From: Burkholderiales bacterium
Lineage (GTDB): Bacteria; Pseudomonadota; Gammaproteobacteria; Burkholderiales; SHXO01
NCBI GenBank assembly: GCA_020854105.1
Contig: JADZGB010000003.1
Span: forward strand, 1-60,572
Direction of reading: 5' to 3'
Length of the DNA: 60,572 nucleotides
The position numbers were made by a program, and so were the translations under genes. This document shows, piece by piece, positions 26,366 to 34,890 of the stretch. The number at the start of each line of letters is the position of its first letter. The first letter of the stretch is position 1. The notes beneath the pieces are model-generated. The model was given only the letters and a program-made list of their open reading frames with translations, was not told the origin of the DNA and ran no database searches.

Positions 26366-26391
26366 ATCACGCCGGCGCACGCCGGCGTGAT
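26366..26391. terminator. 12-bp perfect hairpin after PQQ dehydrogenase gene
   Basis: ATCACGCCGGCG and CGCCGGCGTGAT are perfectly complementary around a CA centre. The hairpin lies 9 bases beyond the stop of the PQQ dehydrogenase gene and before the cytochrome gene. No T-tract follows on the minus strand, so it may act as a weak terminator or as an mRNA-stabilising structure that sets the dehydrogenase-to-cytochrome ratio. Confidence 0.5.
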
Positions 26392-26400
26392 CAGTCTAGC

Positions 26401-28110
26401 CTACTTGTCGAACAGCGCGAACACCGTCACGTAGCCGCCCTTGCGGTTGTCCTTGAGATGGGGGGAGCCGCCCTTGCCGCCCCAGGTGGCCCAGCCGGTC
26501 CAGCCGCCCCAGCCGGAAGGCACGGCAATGTACTGCCTTCCGTCGACCGAGAAGCTCATCGGGCTGCCGACGATGCCCGAGCCGGTCTGATACGACCACA
26601 GCCTCTTGCCGGTGGCCGTATCGTAGGCGCTGAACTGACCCTCCGGCGTGCCGGCGAAGGTCAGACCGCCGGCAGTGGTGAGCACGCCGCTGGTGAACGG
26701 CGATGGCGCCTGGACCGTCCAGATCTTCTCGCCGGTCCTGATGTCGAAGGCGATCAGCTGTCCGTGTCCCTTCTCCCAGTTGGCTTCGGCCAGGCCCAGG
26801 TTGTAGCGGCCCTCGATGCGCTCGGTCTTGCCTGCCTTGAGGTCGGCGCAGATCTCGCGGCTCGGCACCACGACGATGCTCCGGTTCGGGTCCAGTGCCA
26901 TGGGGTTCCACCACTTGCCGCCCTCCGACGCCGGGCAAACGCCCTTCACCACCTTGTCGTAGGTCGGGACCATGTCCTGATTGATGATCGGACGGCCCTC
27001 GGGAGTAAATCCGGTCATCCAGTTCACCTTGGATATCTCCTTGCCCCAGATCAGCTTGCCGTTGGTGCGGTCGACCTTGTACAGAAGTCCGTTGCGGTCA
27101 CCGTGCAGCCACACGCGCTCGCCGCCGATGTCGGCCAGGATGGTCTCGTTCACGCCATCGTAGTCCCAGACATCCCAGGGCGTGTACTGGTAGTGGTACT
27201 TGATCTCGCCGGTATCGGGATCGAGCGCGAGCGTGGAGTTGGTGTAGAGGTTGTCGCCGACGCGGCCATGCCCGTCCCAGTCAGGATTCGGGTTGCCGGT
27301 GCTCCAGTACAGCGTGTCGAGCGTCGGGTCGTAGGAACCGGTGATCCAGGCGGAGCCGCCGCCGAACTTCCAGGCGTCCGGATCGGTGGTGCCCCAGGTA
27401 TCGAATCCGGGTTCTCCCGGGCCGGGAATCGTGTAGCGGCGCCAGGCCTGCTGGCCGGTCTCGGAATCCAGTGCCTCGATGTACAGGCGCGTCGGATACT
27501 CGGCGCCGGACATGCCGACGACGACCTTGCCCTTCACCACCAGCGGTGCCACCGTCATGGTGTAGGCTTTCTTGTAGTCACCGAGGACGACGTCCCACAC
27601 CACCTTCCCCGTCTCCCGGTTCAGGGCGATGACGTGCGAGTCGGGTGTCACGTAGAACACCTTGTCCGCATAGAGCGCGGCACCGCGATTGCCGACATCG
27701 CAGCACAACATCTTGCCGATGTCCTCCGGCATGGGGTGCGCGTACATCCATTTCATCGTGCCGGTCCGCGCGTCCACGGCATAGATGCGCCCGTGCGCGG
27801 AGGTCACGTACATCACGCCGTCCAGGACCAGCGGGGTGGTGTTCTGCGCATCGAGAACGCCGAGCGAGAACGTCCATACAGGCACCAGCCGTCTGGCGTT
27901 GCGCGTGTCGATCTGAGCGAGCGGACTGTAGCGGGTGCTGGAATAGTCGCGCGGCGCCATGATCCAGTTGGCGCCGTCGTTCTGTGCGTTGAGGAGCATC
28001 TGATCGGTGACGGCCCGCTGCGCGGACGCCGTGCCGGCCCCGGTTGCCGCGGCGATGCCCGCAAGGGCGGCGACGAGACGCAGGTACTTCGCAGGTGAAG
28101 TCGTGTTCAT
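26401..28110 (-). CDS. PQQ-dependent alcohol dehydrogenase, lanthanide-type signature
   Basis: A 569-residue periplasmic quinoprotein of the methanol/ethanol dehydrogenase family. The signal peptide ends near residue 30. Adjacent Cys136-Cys137 (KMLCCDVG) form the vicinal disulfide ring above PQQ. Metal ligands correspond to E204 (SGAE) and N273 (STGNPNPD). The catalytic Asp is D316 in WDYDGVNE, and a second Asp at 318 is present; in known enzymes this extra Asp marks lanthanide-dependent members (XoxF, PedH), while calcium enzymes carry Ala or Ser there. There is no C-terminal haem domain, so it is a quinoprotein rather than a quinohaemoprotein. A cytochrome c gene follows. Alcohol substrate unknown. 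Confidence 0.92.
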   Translation of the reverse strand: MNTTSPAKYLRLVAALAGIAAATGAGTASAQRAVTDQMLLNAQNDGANWIMAPRDYSSTRYSPLAQIDTRNARRLVPVWTFSLGVLDAQNTTPLVLDGVMYVTSAHGRIYAVDARTGTMKWMYAHPMPEDIGKMLCCDVGNRGAALYADKVFYVTPDSHVIALNRETGKVVWDVVLGDYKKAYTMTVAPLVVKGKVVVGMSGAEYPTRLYIEALDSETGQQAWRRYTIPGPGEPGFDTWGTTDPDAWKFGGGSAWITGSYDPTLDTLYWSTGNPNPDWDGHGRVGDNLYTNSTLALDPDTGEIKYHYQYTPWDVWDYDGVNETILADIGGERVWLHGDRNGLLYKVDRTNGKLIWGKEISKVNWMTGFTPEGRPIINQDMVPTYDKVVKGVCPASEGGKWWNPMALDPNRSIVVVPSREICADLKAGKTERIEGRYNLGLAEANWEKGHGQLIAFDIRTGEKIWTVQAPSPFTSGVLTTAGGLTFAGTPEGQFSAYDTATGKRLWSYQTGSGIVGSPMSFSVDGRQYIAVPSGWGGWTGWATWGGKGGSPHLKDNRKGGYVTVFALFDK

Positions 28111-28305
28111 GAACCCTCCCAGGTTGAACAGTACTGCTGCCAGTCGGACGATGGCGGTTGTTGTTGTCGGCGGCGTGCACCCTTACCGCACACGGTGCAG
28201 CCGGCACGACGTTAGGACAACTTACCGGCCGCGTCAACGCTCCGGCCGGTGCCGGGACCGATCGTCCGCCGGCCGCGCATCGTCCGAGGCCCGGGCCGCA
28301 CCCCC

Positions 28306-29544
28306 TCAGTCGTATACCGCCAGTTCCTTGCCGCGTGTCTCCGGCAGGAAGAACAGCGCCACCACCACGACGGCGAAGGCAGTACCGGTGACCACGCCGA
28401 TGGCGGTGGCCAGCGACATGAGACCGCCGCTGAGCCAGCCGACCAGTGGCGGCGAGAAGGCGCCCAGCCCGCGGCCGACGTTGTACACGAAGCCCTGACC
28501 CGAGCCGCGCACGCGACTCGGGAACAGTTCGGTCAGGAATGCGCCGACGCCGCTGAAGTTGCCGGACAGGAAGAACCCGAGCGGAAAACCGAGGAAGAGC
28601 ATGGCCTCGTTGCTGATCGGCAGCAGCGTGTACAGCACGACGACGACGCACGTGCCGATCGCGAACAGGAAGAAGGTATTGCGTCGGCCGAGATGGTCCG
28701 ACAGATAGGCCGCCACGAGGTATCCGACGAAGGATCCGACGATGATCATGAAGGTGTAGCCGCCGGTGTTGAGCACGGACAGATTGCGCACCGTCTTCAG
28801 GTAGGTGGGCATCCAGATTGTCACGGCGTAATACCCCGACATCATCCCCGTGGTCATGAGACTGCCCAGCACGGTCACGCGCAGCAGGTCGGGCCTGAAG
28901 ATGTCGAGGAAATGCCCGCCGGACTCCCTGACTTTCGCGCGGGTGGCGTGAAACACCTCCGGATCCTTCACGTTGCGGCGGATGTAGAACACCAGAAGCG
29001 CCGGCAGCAGGCCGAGCCAGAACATGGCACGCCAGGCGATCTGCTCGGGGAGCACGGAGAACACCACGGCGAAGGTGATCGCCGCCAGTCCCCAGCCCAC
29101 CGCCCAGCCGCTCTGTACCGTTCCGACTGCCTTGCCCCGATGCTGGGCGCGGATCATCTCCCCGATCAGCACGGAGCCCACCGCCCACTCACCGCCGAAG
29201 CCCAGTCCCTGCAGCGCACGCGTGACCAGAAGCTGCTCGAACGAGTTGGTGAACCCGGACAGGAACGTGAACAGCGAGAACCACACGACCGTGATCTGCA
29301 GCACGCGCACGCGCCCGTAGCGGTCGGCCAGGATGCCGGCCAGCCAGCCCCCCACCGCCGAGAGGATCAGCGACGCGGTGGCAATGAGTCCTGCCTCGCC
29401 CTTGGTCATGCCCCATGCCGCGATCAGCGTGGGGATGAGGAAGGTGTACACGGTGAAATCGAAGGCGTCCACCGACCAGCCCGCGAACGCCGCGATGAAG
29501 GTCTTGCGCTCGGGCTTGGTCAGGTCGCGGTACCAGTCGAACAC
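28306..29544 (-). CDS. major facilitator superfamily transporter
   Basis: A 412-residue inner-membrane transporter with about 12 membrane segments. It starts MFDWYRDLTKPERKTFIAAF after GTG translation, has the MFS motif DRYGRVRVL between TM2 and TM3, and a second DHLGRRNTFF in the second half. The layout resembles sialate/aromatic-acid H+ symporters (SHS/AAHS types), which would fit import of an organic acid. GTG at 29544 has AAGGAGA upstream. The MFS remnant ends 24 bases before it on the same strand. Confidence 0.85.
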   Translation of the reverse strand: MFDWYRDLTKPERKTFIAAFAGWSVDAFDFTVYTFLIPTLIAAWGMTKGEAGLIATASLILSAVGGWLAGILADRYGRVRVLQITVVWFSLFTFLSGFTNSFEQLLVTRALQGLGFGGEWAVGSVLIGEMIRAQHRGKAVGTVQSGWAVGWGLAAITFAVVFSVLPEQIAWRAMFWLGLLPALLVFYIRRNVKDPEVFHATRAKVRESGGHFLDIFRPDLLRVTVLGSLMTTGMMSGYYAVTIWMPTYLKTVRNLSVLNTGGYTFMIIVGSFVGYLVAAYLSDHLGRRNTFFLFAIGTCVVVVLYTLLPISNEAMLFLGFPLGFFLSGNFSGVGAFLTELFPSRVRGSGQGFVYNVGRGLGAFSPPLVGWLSGGLMSLATAIGVVTGTAFAVVVVALFFLPETRGKELAVYD

Positions 29545-29567
29545 CCTCGTCTCCTTTGTGTCGCCCG

Positions 29568-29993
29568 CTACGCCGCAGCGGGCAGTTCGATCGGCCGGCG
29601 TGTCATGGTCAGCAGGATCAGCGCACCGCTCACGAGCAGCGCGCCGGCGATGCCGAAGGCCCAGCTGTAGTTTCCGGTCGCGCCGATCACGTGGCCGGTG
29701 ACGATCGGCGCAGCAATGCCGAAGGCATTCCCGCCCACGATGAGGATGCTCATTGCCTTGCCCGCGTCCTCGGGGTTGCGCAGCAGGTCGTTGACGAGCG
29801 AGAAGTCGAGCGAGATCGCCGTGGCCATGCCCGCGAGCGAGAGCGTGAACAGCAGGAGCAGCAGCCAGACCGGGGACAGACCGAACTCCTCCGAGATCGG
29901 CTTCGCCGCGACCGAGAGCCCGACACGATCGACGTAGTTGATCATCGCGAGCGTGAACAGGAACACGCTGATCCATCCGCGACGCCACGCCAT
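29568..29993 (-). pseudogene. internally deleted MFS transporter remnant
   Basis: A 141-residue open frame whose N-terminus (WISVFLFTLAMINYVDRVGL followed by SVAAKPISEEFGLSP) is TM1 of a full-size MFS transporter, while the rest (NDLLRNPEDAGKAMSILIVG, then GNAFGIAAPIVTGHVIGATG) is the last part of the same kind of protein. About eight membrane segments in between are missing, and the junction lies near 29865-29885 without a frameshift. It keeps a GGGAGGAAA Shine-Dalgarno sequence, so a product could still be made, but transport is improbable. It sits before the intact MFS gene. Confidence 0.7.
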
Positions 29994-30051
29994 CTCTGGT
30001 TTCCTCCCCGCGAACCGGTGTCCGTTGCCGTCGTCGCCCGCGGCGCGCGGC

Positions 30052-30861
30052 CTAGCGCTGATCCATCGCGTCCAGGAACTCGCGCAATGCCTCGGCGCAC
30101 AGGTCGGCATGCGAGAACGGAAGTCCGTGCCTGCTGTGCGGAAAGACGTGCAGACTCGACCGCGGCAGGCGCGCCTTCAGATCGGCCATCAGGGACACAG
30201 GAATGAACGGGCTCGAATCCGGATGCAGCAGCAGGATCGGCATGGTGAGCGAGGGCAACCGCGGCGACAGGTCCGCGCCCGCGAGCAGGCGCACCGCCCG
30301 CAGCAGGAAATCCACCGACACGCCCGCCTGCATCCGCCGGTACCACTCGTGCATCGGCTGCGAGAGCGCACCGGGGAAGAAGCGCGCCTGCATCATGTGG
30401 TCCGACCAGCCGTCCATGCCGCGCGCGTCGATGATCTGCTTCCAGTCGTCGAGATGGCTGATGGAAGCGCCCGCGTGCGCGCCGTTGCTCACGGTGATGC
30501 TCAGCAGCCGCTCGGGCGCACGCAGACCGGCGAGCAGCGCCAGGGTGCCGCCGATGGACTCCCCCACCAGGTGGAAGCGATCGGCGCCGGCGGCGTCCGC
30601 CACCGCGAACAGATCGTCCACCAGGAGATCGAGACCGAGCGCAGCGCCGTCCGGGGGGTGACTCGAACTGCCGTGCCCACGCATGTCGAAGGTGAGCATG
30701 CGATAGCTGTCGCAGAGCATCGGCGCCCATGCGCGCCAGATCAGGGCATTGGCCCCCAGGCCGTGACAGAACACGATGGTCTCCGGCTGGCCGATCCATG
30801 GCAGCACGGTATCGAGCACGTCGTAGTGCAGTGTGCAATCGGGAACTTGCACGGCAGGCAT
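30052..30861 (-). CDS. alpha/beta hydrolase (3-oxoadipate enol-lactonase-like)
   Basis: A 269-residue cytoplasmic alpha/beta hydrolase. HGLGAN at 33-38 forms the oxyanion hole, the nucleophile elbow GESIGG puts Ser at 102, and the C-terminal FPHSRHGLPFSHAD holds the His. The fold and length resemble enol-lactonase or carboxylesterase enzymes. ATG at 30861 has a G-rich Shine-Dalgarno sequence (GGGGGGAAAG). It is divergent from the AtuA gene and precedes the MFS genes, so it may act in the same catabolic route. Confidence 0.83.
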   Translation of the reverse strand: MPAVQVPDCTLHYDVLDTVLPWIGQPETIVFCHGLGANALIWRAWAPMLCDSYRMLTFDMRGHGSSSHPPDGAALGLDLLVDDLFAVADAAGADRFHLVGESIGGTLALLAGLRAPERLLSITVSNGAHAGASISHLDDWKQIIDARGMDGWSDHMMQARFFPGALSQPMHEWYRRMQAGVSVDFLLRAVRLLAGADLSPRLPSLTMPILLLHPDSSPFIPVSLMADLKARLPRSSLHVFPHSRHGLPFSHADLCAEALREFLDAMDQR

Positions 30862-30984
30862 TCTTTCCCCCCTCGAGCGACGATCGTGCGCCGCCTCCGT
30901 TTCTTGTGCGGGCACTCTAGCATATGATTGCGCGAGCGCAGAATCACGGATCGTGGCGTTCCGGAAACGGGCATCGCGGCAGGC

Positions 30985-32352
30985 ATGGACAGAGTCTTCA
31001 TCGGTTGCGGCGCGGGTTTCGCGGGTGACCGTTTCGATGCAGCGGTGCCGGTGGTGCGCACGCTCGCGCGACGCGACGGCGCCCGCTTCCTCGTCTACGA
31101 GGTGCTGGCCGAACGTACCCTCGCCATCGCGCAGAAACTGCGGCGCGAGAACCCCGACGCAGGGTTCTCGCCGTTCCTCGATCTGTACCTGCCGCTGGTG
31201 CTGCGCGAGTGCGTGCAGCACGACATCCGCATCGTGACGAACATGGGCGCGGCGAATCCGCTGGGCGCCGCACGCCGGGTACAGGCGCTGGCACACGAAC
31301 TGGGAATCGCCGGCCTGCGGGTAGCGGCACTGACCGGTGACAATCTGCTCGACACCATGTCAGCGGAGGAAGTGCGCGAGCAGCCGCTGATCGAGGGACT
31401 CGCGCTGGGCGACCGGACCATCATCGCAGCCAATGCTTATCTCGGCGCGGATTGCGTGGCGCAGGCACTGTCCACCCATGCACACGTCGTGCTGGTCGGG
31501 CGCACCACCGACGCCGCGCTGTCGCTGGGACCGCTGCTGCACGTGCACGGCTGGCAGCCGCAGCAGCTAGAGCTGCTGGCGCAGGGAACGGCGTGCGGCC
31601 ATCTGCTCGAGTGTGGCGCACAGCTCACCGGCGCGTACTTCGCCGACCCCGGATACAAGGACGTGCCCGACCTCGCGCACGTGGGATTTCCCATCGCCGA
31701 AGTGGACGCCGATGGCGGGCTGGTGGTGACCAAGGCCGACGGCACCGGCGGGCGCGTGAACCGTGCCAGCGTGGTCGAGCAGCTGCTGTACGAGGTGCAC
31801 GATCCGTTTCACTACATCACGCCCGACGTGGTCCTCGACATGGGCGGGATCGACGTCGAGGAGATCGGCGCGGACCGCGTGCGCGTGTCCGGCGCGCGCG
31901 GCAAGCCCGCGCCGGCGACCCTGAAGGCCACGGTGAGCGTCGATGCCGGCTGGCTCGGCGAAGGCGAGATCTCCTACGCCGGGCCGAATGCACTGGCGCG
32001 GGCCGAACTGGCGGCGCACGCGGTGCGCGAGCGCTGCCGCAGCATCGGCGTGCAGGAAACGGTGCGGGTCGAAGTGCTGGGCACGTTCGCATTGTTCGAT
32101 GCCGACGACGGCACGAGACGCGCGCGCGTGCACGCTGCACCCGACGGGGAATACCGGGTGCGGGCTGCGGTGCGCAGCCGCGACCGCGCGACCGCCCAGC
32201 GCGTGTCCGACGAGGTACTGAGCCTGTACTGCTCCGGTCCCGCCGGCGGTGCCGGAGTGCGTCAGCAAGTCACGCCCCAGATCGGCACCGCGTCGGTCCT
32301 GGTGGACCGCAGGCGCGTGCAGCCGCGCGTCACGCTGGTGGAACATCGATGA
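30985..32352 (+). CDS. AtuA-family protein (DUF1446)
   Basis: A 455-residue cytoplasmic protein of the AtuA/DUF1446 family, first defined in the acyclic terpene utilisation (atu) operon of Pseudomonas; its reaction is not established. Landmarks are FIGCGAGFAGDRFDAAVPVV at the start, TNMGAANPLGAARRVQALA, LVGRTTDAALSLGPLL and the DVVLDMGGIDVEEIG block. ATG at 30985 was chosen because the family begins at this point and the 19-residue upstream extension has no family character. The stop overlaps the next ATG (ATGA), so the following short gene is its partner. Confidence 0.85.
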   Translation: MDRVFIGCGAGFAGDRFDAAVPVVRTLARRDGARFLVYEVLAERTLAIAQKLRRENPDAGFSPFLDLYLPLVLRECVQHDIRIVTNMGAANPLGAARRVQALAHELGIAGLRVAALTGDNLLDTMSAEEVREQPLIEGLALGDRTIIAANAYLGADCVAQALSTHAHVVLVGRTTDAALSLGPLLHVHGWQPQQLELLAQGTACGHLLECGAQLTGAYFADPGYKDVPDLAHVGFPIAEVDADGGLVVTKADGTGGRVNRASVVEQLLYEVHDPFHYITPDVVLDMGGIDVEEIGADRVRVSGARGKPAPATLKATVSVDAGWLGEGEISYAGPNALARAELAAHAVRERCRSIGVQETVRVEVLGTFALFDADDGTRRARVHAAPDGEYRVRAAVRSRDRATAQRVSDEVLSLYCSGPAGGAGVRQQVTPQIGTASVLVDRRRVQPRVTLVEHR

Positions 32353-32720
32353 GCACGCTGCGCGTACCGCTTCACGCCGTCGCGCATGCGCGTGCCGGAG
32401 ACAAGGGCAACCGCTCCAACATCAGCGTCATTGCCTATCGGCCACAGGCGTTTCCCTTTCTCCTCGAGCAGGTCACCGAGGCGCGCGTGCTGGCCGTGTT
32501 CGCGCACAAGGGCGCGAGCGCATGCAGGCGCTACGTGCTGCCCAGGCTGTGCGCGATGAACTTCGTGATCGACGACGCCCTGGAGGGCGGCGTCAATGGC
32601 AGCCTGTGCCTGGACGGCCATGGCAAGTCTTTTTCCTTCCTCCTGCTCGGTGACCTGGACGTGGACGTGCCGCGCGTCTGCCTGCCGGACGGATCGACCT
32701 ACCTGATCCGCGCGCGCTGA
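32349..32720 (+). CDS. AtuA-like C-terminal domain protein
   Basis: A 123-residue protein matching the C-terminal ferredoxin-fold domain seen at the end of longer AtuA proteins. Landmarks are AHARAGDKGNRSNISVIAYR at about 12-31 and ALEGGVNGSLCLDGHGKSFS. It is encoded separately here with a four-base overlap with the AtuA gene, so the two chains are expected to form a complex. Longer AtuA proteins carry both parts in one chain; the split form is also common. Confidence 0.83.
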   Translation: MSTLRVPLHAVAHARAGDKGNRSNISVIAYRPQAFPFLLEQVTEARVLAVFAHKGASACRRYVLPRLCAMNFVIDDALEGGVNGSLCLDGHGKSFSFLLLGDLDVDVPRVCLPDGSTYLIRAR

Positions 32721-32775
32721 GCTTCACCCCGGACCAGGAAGCCCCTCTCCCGGCCGCCACGCAGCGGCTCGCGCC

Positions 32776-33732
32776 TCACGCCGGGCTGCTGGCCGTATCC
32801 AGACTGTCGATGGATGCCCGGTCCAGTTTCACATCCAGCGCGGAACAGATCGTCTCGAGCTGTTGCACGCTGGTCGCACTGACGATTGGCGCGGTGATGC
32901 CGGGGCGGGCGAGCAGCCAGGCCAGGGCAACGGCGGCCGGCGTGGACCCGTGCCGGGCCGCAACCGCATCGAGAGCCGCCAGCACGCGCATCCCGCGTGC
33001 GTCCAGGTACTTCTTCACGAAGGCGCTGCCGCGCGGGCTCTTCGCCAGATCGGCCACCGAGCGGTACTTGCCGGTCAGGAAGCCGGCGGCCAGGGAGAAG
33101 TAGGTGATGACGCCCAGGCCCTCACGCTGGCATAGCGCCTGCAGATTCTGCTCGTAGTCGGCGCGCTCCATCAGGTTGTACTGAGGTTGCAGCGTCTCGT
33201 AGCGGGGCCAGCCATGCGCGGCGCTCGCCTTCAGTGATGCCTCGAGCCGGGGAGCGCCGAAGTTGGACGCGCCGATGGCGCGCACCTTGCCCGACCTCAC
33301 CAGCTCGTCGTAGGCATCGAGCGTCTCCTCGACGCTCGTGTCCGGATCGTCCTTGTGCGACTGATACAGGTCGATGTAGTCGGTCTGCAGACGCTGCAGC
33401 GAATCCTCGACCGCCCGCAGGATGTATCCCTTGCTCAGGCCCTTCTTCTCCGGACTCATCTGCCATCCGACCTTGGTGGCGACGGTCACCTTGCCACGAT
33501 TGCCGCGCGCCTTCATCCACCTGCCGATGATCGACTCGGACTCTCCCCCCACGTGCCCCGGCACCCAGGTCGAATACATGTCGGCCGTATCGATGCAATC
33601 TAAGCCGCGTGCGACGAACGCGTCGAGGACACGGAAGGAGGCGGGTTCGTCGATGGTCCAGCCCAGCACGTTGCCGCCGAACACCAGCGGTGCGATCTCG
33701 ATTCCGGACCTGCCGAGCATGCGCTTGTTCAA
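32776..33732 (-). CDS. aldo/keto reductase
   Basis: A 318-residue NAD(P)H-dependent oxidoreductase with the TIM-barrel fold. The start KRMLGRSGIEIAPLVFGGNV, the catalytic Asp and Tyr in CIDTADMYS, Lys in ATKVGW and His in YQSHKDD complete the tetrad. I assign a TTG start at 33732, because AGGAG lies 7 bases upstream of it while the next ATG (33720) is 19 bases away. It faces the AtuA pair and follows the SMP-30 gene on the same strand, in line with an alcohol or aldehyde step in the local pathway. Confidence 0.86.
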   Translation of the reverse strand: MNKRMLGRSGIEIAPLVFGGNVLGWTIDEPASFRVLDAFVARGLDCIDTADMYSTWVPGHVGGESESIIGRWMKARGNRGKVTVATKVGWQMSPEKKGLSKGYILRAVEDSLQRLQTDYIDLYQSHKDDPDTSVEETLDAYDELVRSGKVRAIGASNFGAPRLEASLKASAAHGWPRYETLQPQYNLMERADYEQNLQALCQREGLGVITYFSLAAGFLTGKYRSVADLAKSPRGSAFVKKYLDARGMRVLAALDAVAARHGSTPAAVALAWLLARPGITAPIVSATSVQQLETICSALDVKLDRASIDSLDTASSPA

Positions 33733-33861
33733 CTTCTGTCTCCTGTGTGCAAGTGAAAGGGCCGGCTCGCCGCGAGCGCCCACTCTGCCGGCCGGCGCGG
33801 CGCACCCGTCCCATCGACCAGCGTCGCGCCGTCAACGACCAGTTCGTGTATCCGCGCGCCC

Positions 33862-34779
33862 TTACATGTGCGAGTACATGAGCTTGCCCGGAACGTCGAG
33901 CTTGGCCGTCAGGATCGTGCCGCTCTCGGATTCCGTGATGTACAGGGTATCGCGGTCGGGCCAGCCGAAGGCCACATTGGTGGTTGCGCGCGCCGCGCAC
34001 GAGCGGATGCGATAGCGCGGCTCGCCGAAGCGGTCGAAGGCCCACACGCTTCCCAGGCGCACGTGTGCCACGATCAGGCCGCCGTCCTGGTCCAGAGCCA
34101 GTCCGTCCGGCCCGCCTGCGCCAGACAGTTGCACGAACACGCCCACCTTCCCCACCCCGCCGTGCGCCATGAACGGCACATGCCAGACACAGTTGCCGCG
34201 TGTGACAGCCACGTACAGCGCGTTCTCGTCCCTGTTCAGGACCAGTCCGTTCGGGCTCGGCACGTTGTCGAGCAACAGATCGAGGCGCCCGTCCGGGCGC
34301 AGTCGGAAGACCCGGCCACGAGGGTCGTGCAGGCCGGTCATGCCCTGGTCGGTGAAGTACAGGTCGCCGTTGGCGCCGAAGAACAGATCGTTGACCGCCA
34401 TGAAGCGCTCGGAGTCGTGGCGTACGAGGTAAGGCTCGATACGGCCATTCACCGGGTCGAGCAGCATGATCCCGTTCTTGTAGTCGGCGACGAAGAAGCG
34501 CCCATCACGATGGATCTTCAGTCCGTTGGGCCAGCCATCGTATTCGGCGACCTGGTGGAATCGACCGTCCCGCGTCACCTTGAAGATGCGTCCGTTGGGA
34601 CAGTCCACGCACCATAGATTTCCGTCCCGGTCGAAGGACGGGCCCTCCAGGAGCGATCCGCCGGGCGTGCCGAGCGGCTGCCCGGCTACCCAGTCATTAC
34701 CCGGGCCTGCGGTCTTCAGCTCCTCGGGCAGGCGCGCGAAGACGGCGGTCTCGAGTGATCTCGGCGGTTCGAACAGCAT
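33862..34779 (-). CDS. SMP-30/gluconolactonase-like calcium-dependent lactonase
   Basis: A 305-residue six-bladed propeller of the SMP-30/LRE family. The metal ligands can be placed at Glu45 (LLEGPSFD), an Asn in VPSPNGLVLN and an Asp in GGPDGLALD. Such enzymes open lactones. No signal peptide is visible, so a cytoplasmic role is likely. It precedes the aldo/keto reductase gene by 129 bases on the same strand; together they fit an oxidation followed by lactone hydrolysis. Confidence 0.86.
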   Translation of the reverse strand: MLFEPPRSLETAVFARLPEELKTAGPGNDWVAGQPLGTPGGSLLEGPSFDRDGNLWCVDCPNGRIFKVTRDGRFHQVAEYDGWPNGLKIHRDGRFFVADYKNGIMLLDPVNGRIEPYLVRHDSERFMAVNDLFFGANGDLYFTDQGMTGLHDPRGRVFRLRPDGRLDLLLDNVPSPNGLVLNRDENALYVAVTRGNCVWHVPFMAHGGVGKVGVFVQLSGAGGPDGLALDQDGGLIVAHVRLGSVWAFDRFGEPRYRIRSCAARATTNVAFGWPDRDTLYITESESGTILTAKLDVPGKLMYSHM

Positions 34780-34890
34780 GACGATGCGGGACAGTTATCG
34801 AAGTCGCACGACGATAGCAGATGCGCGCCCCCAGCGCGCCCGCCGGCGAGCGGGTATCAATTTCCTGCCAGACCGATCGATATAGACCGC

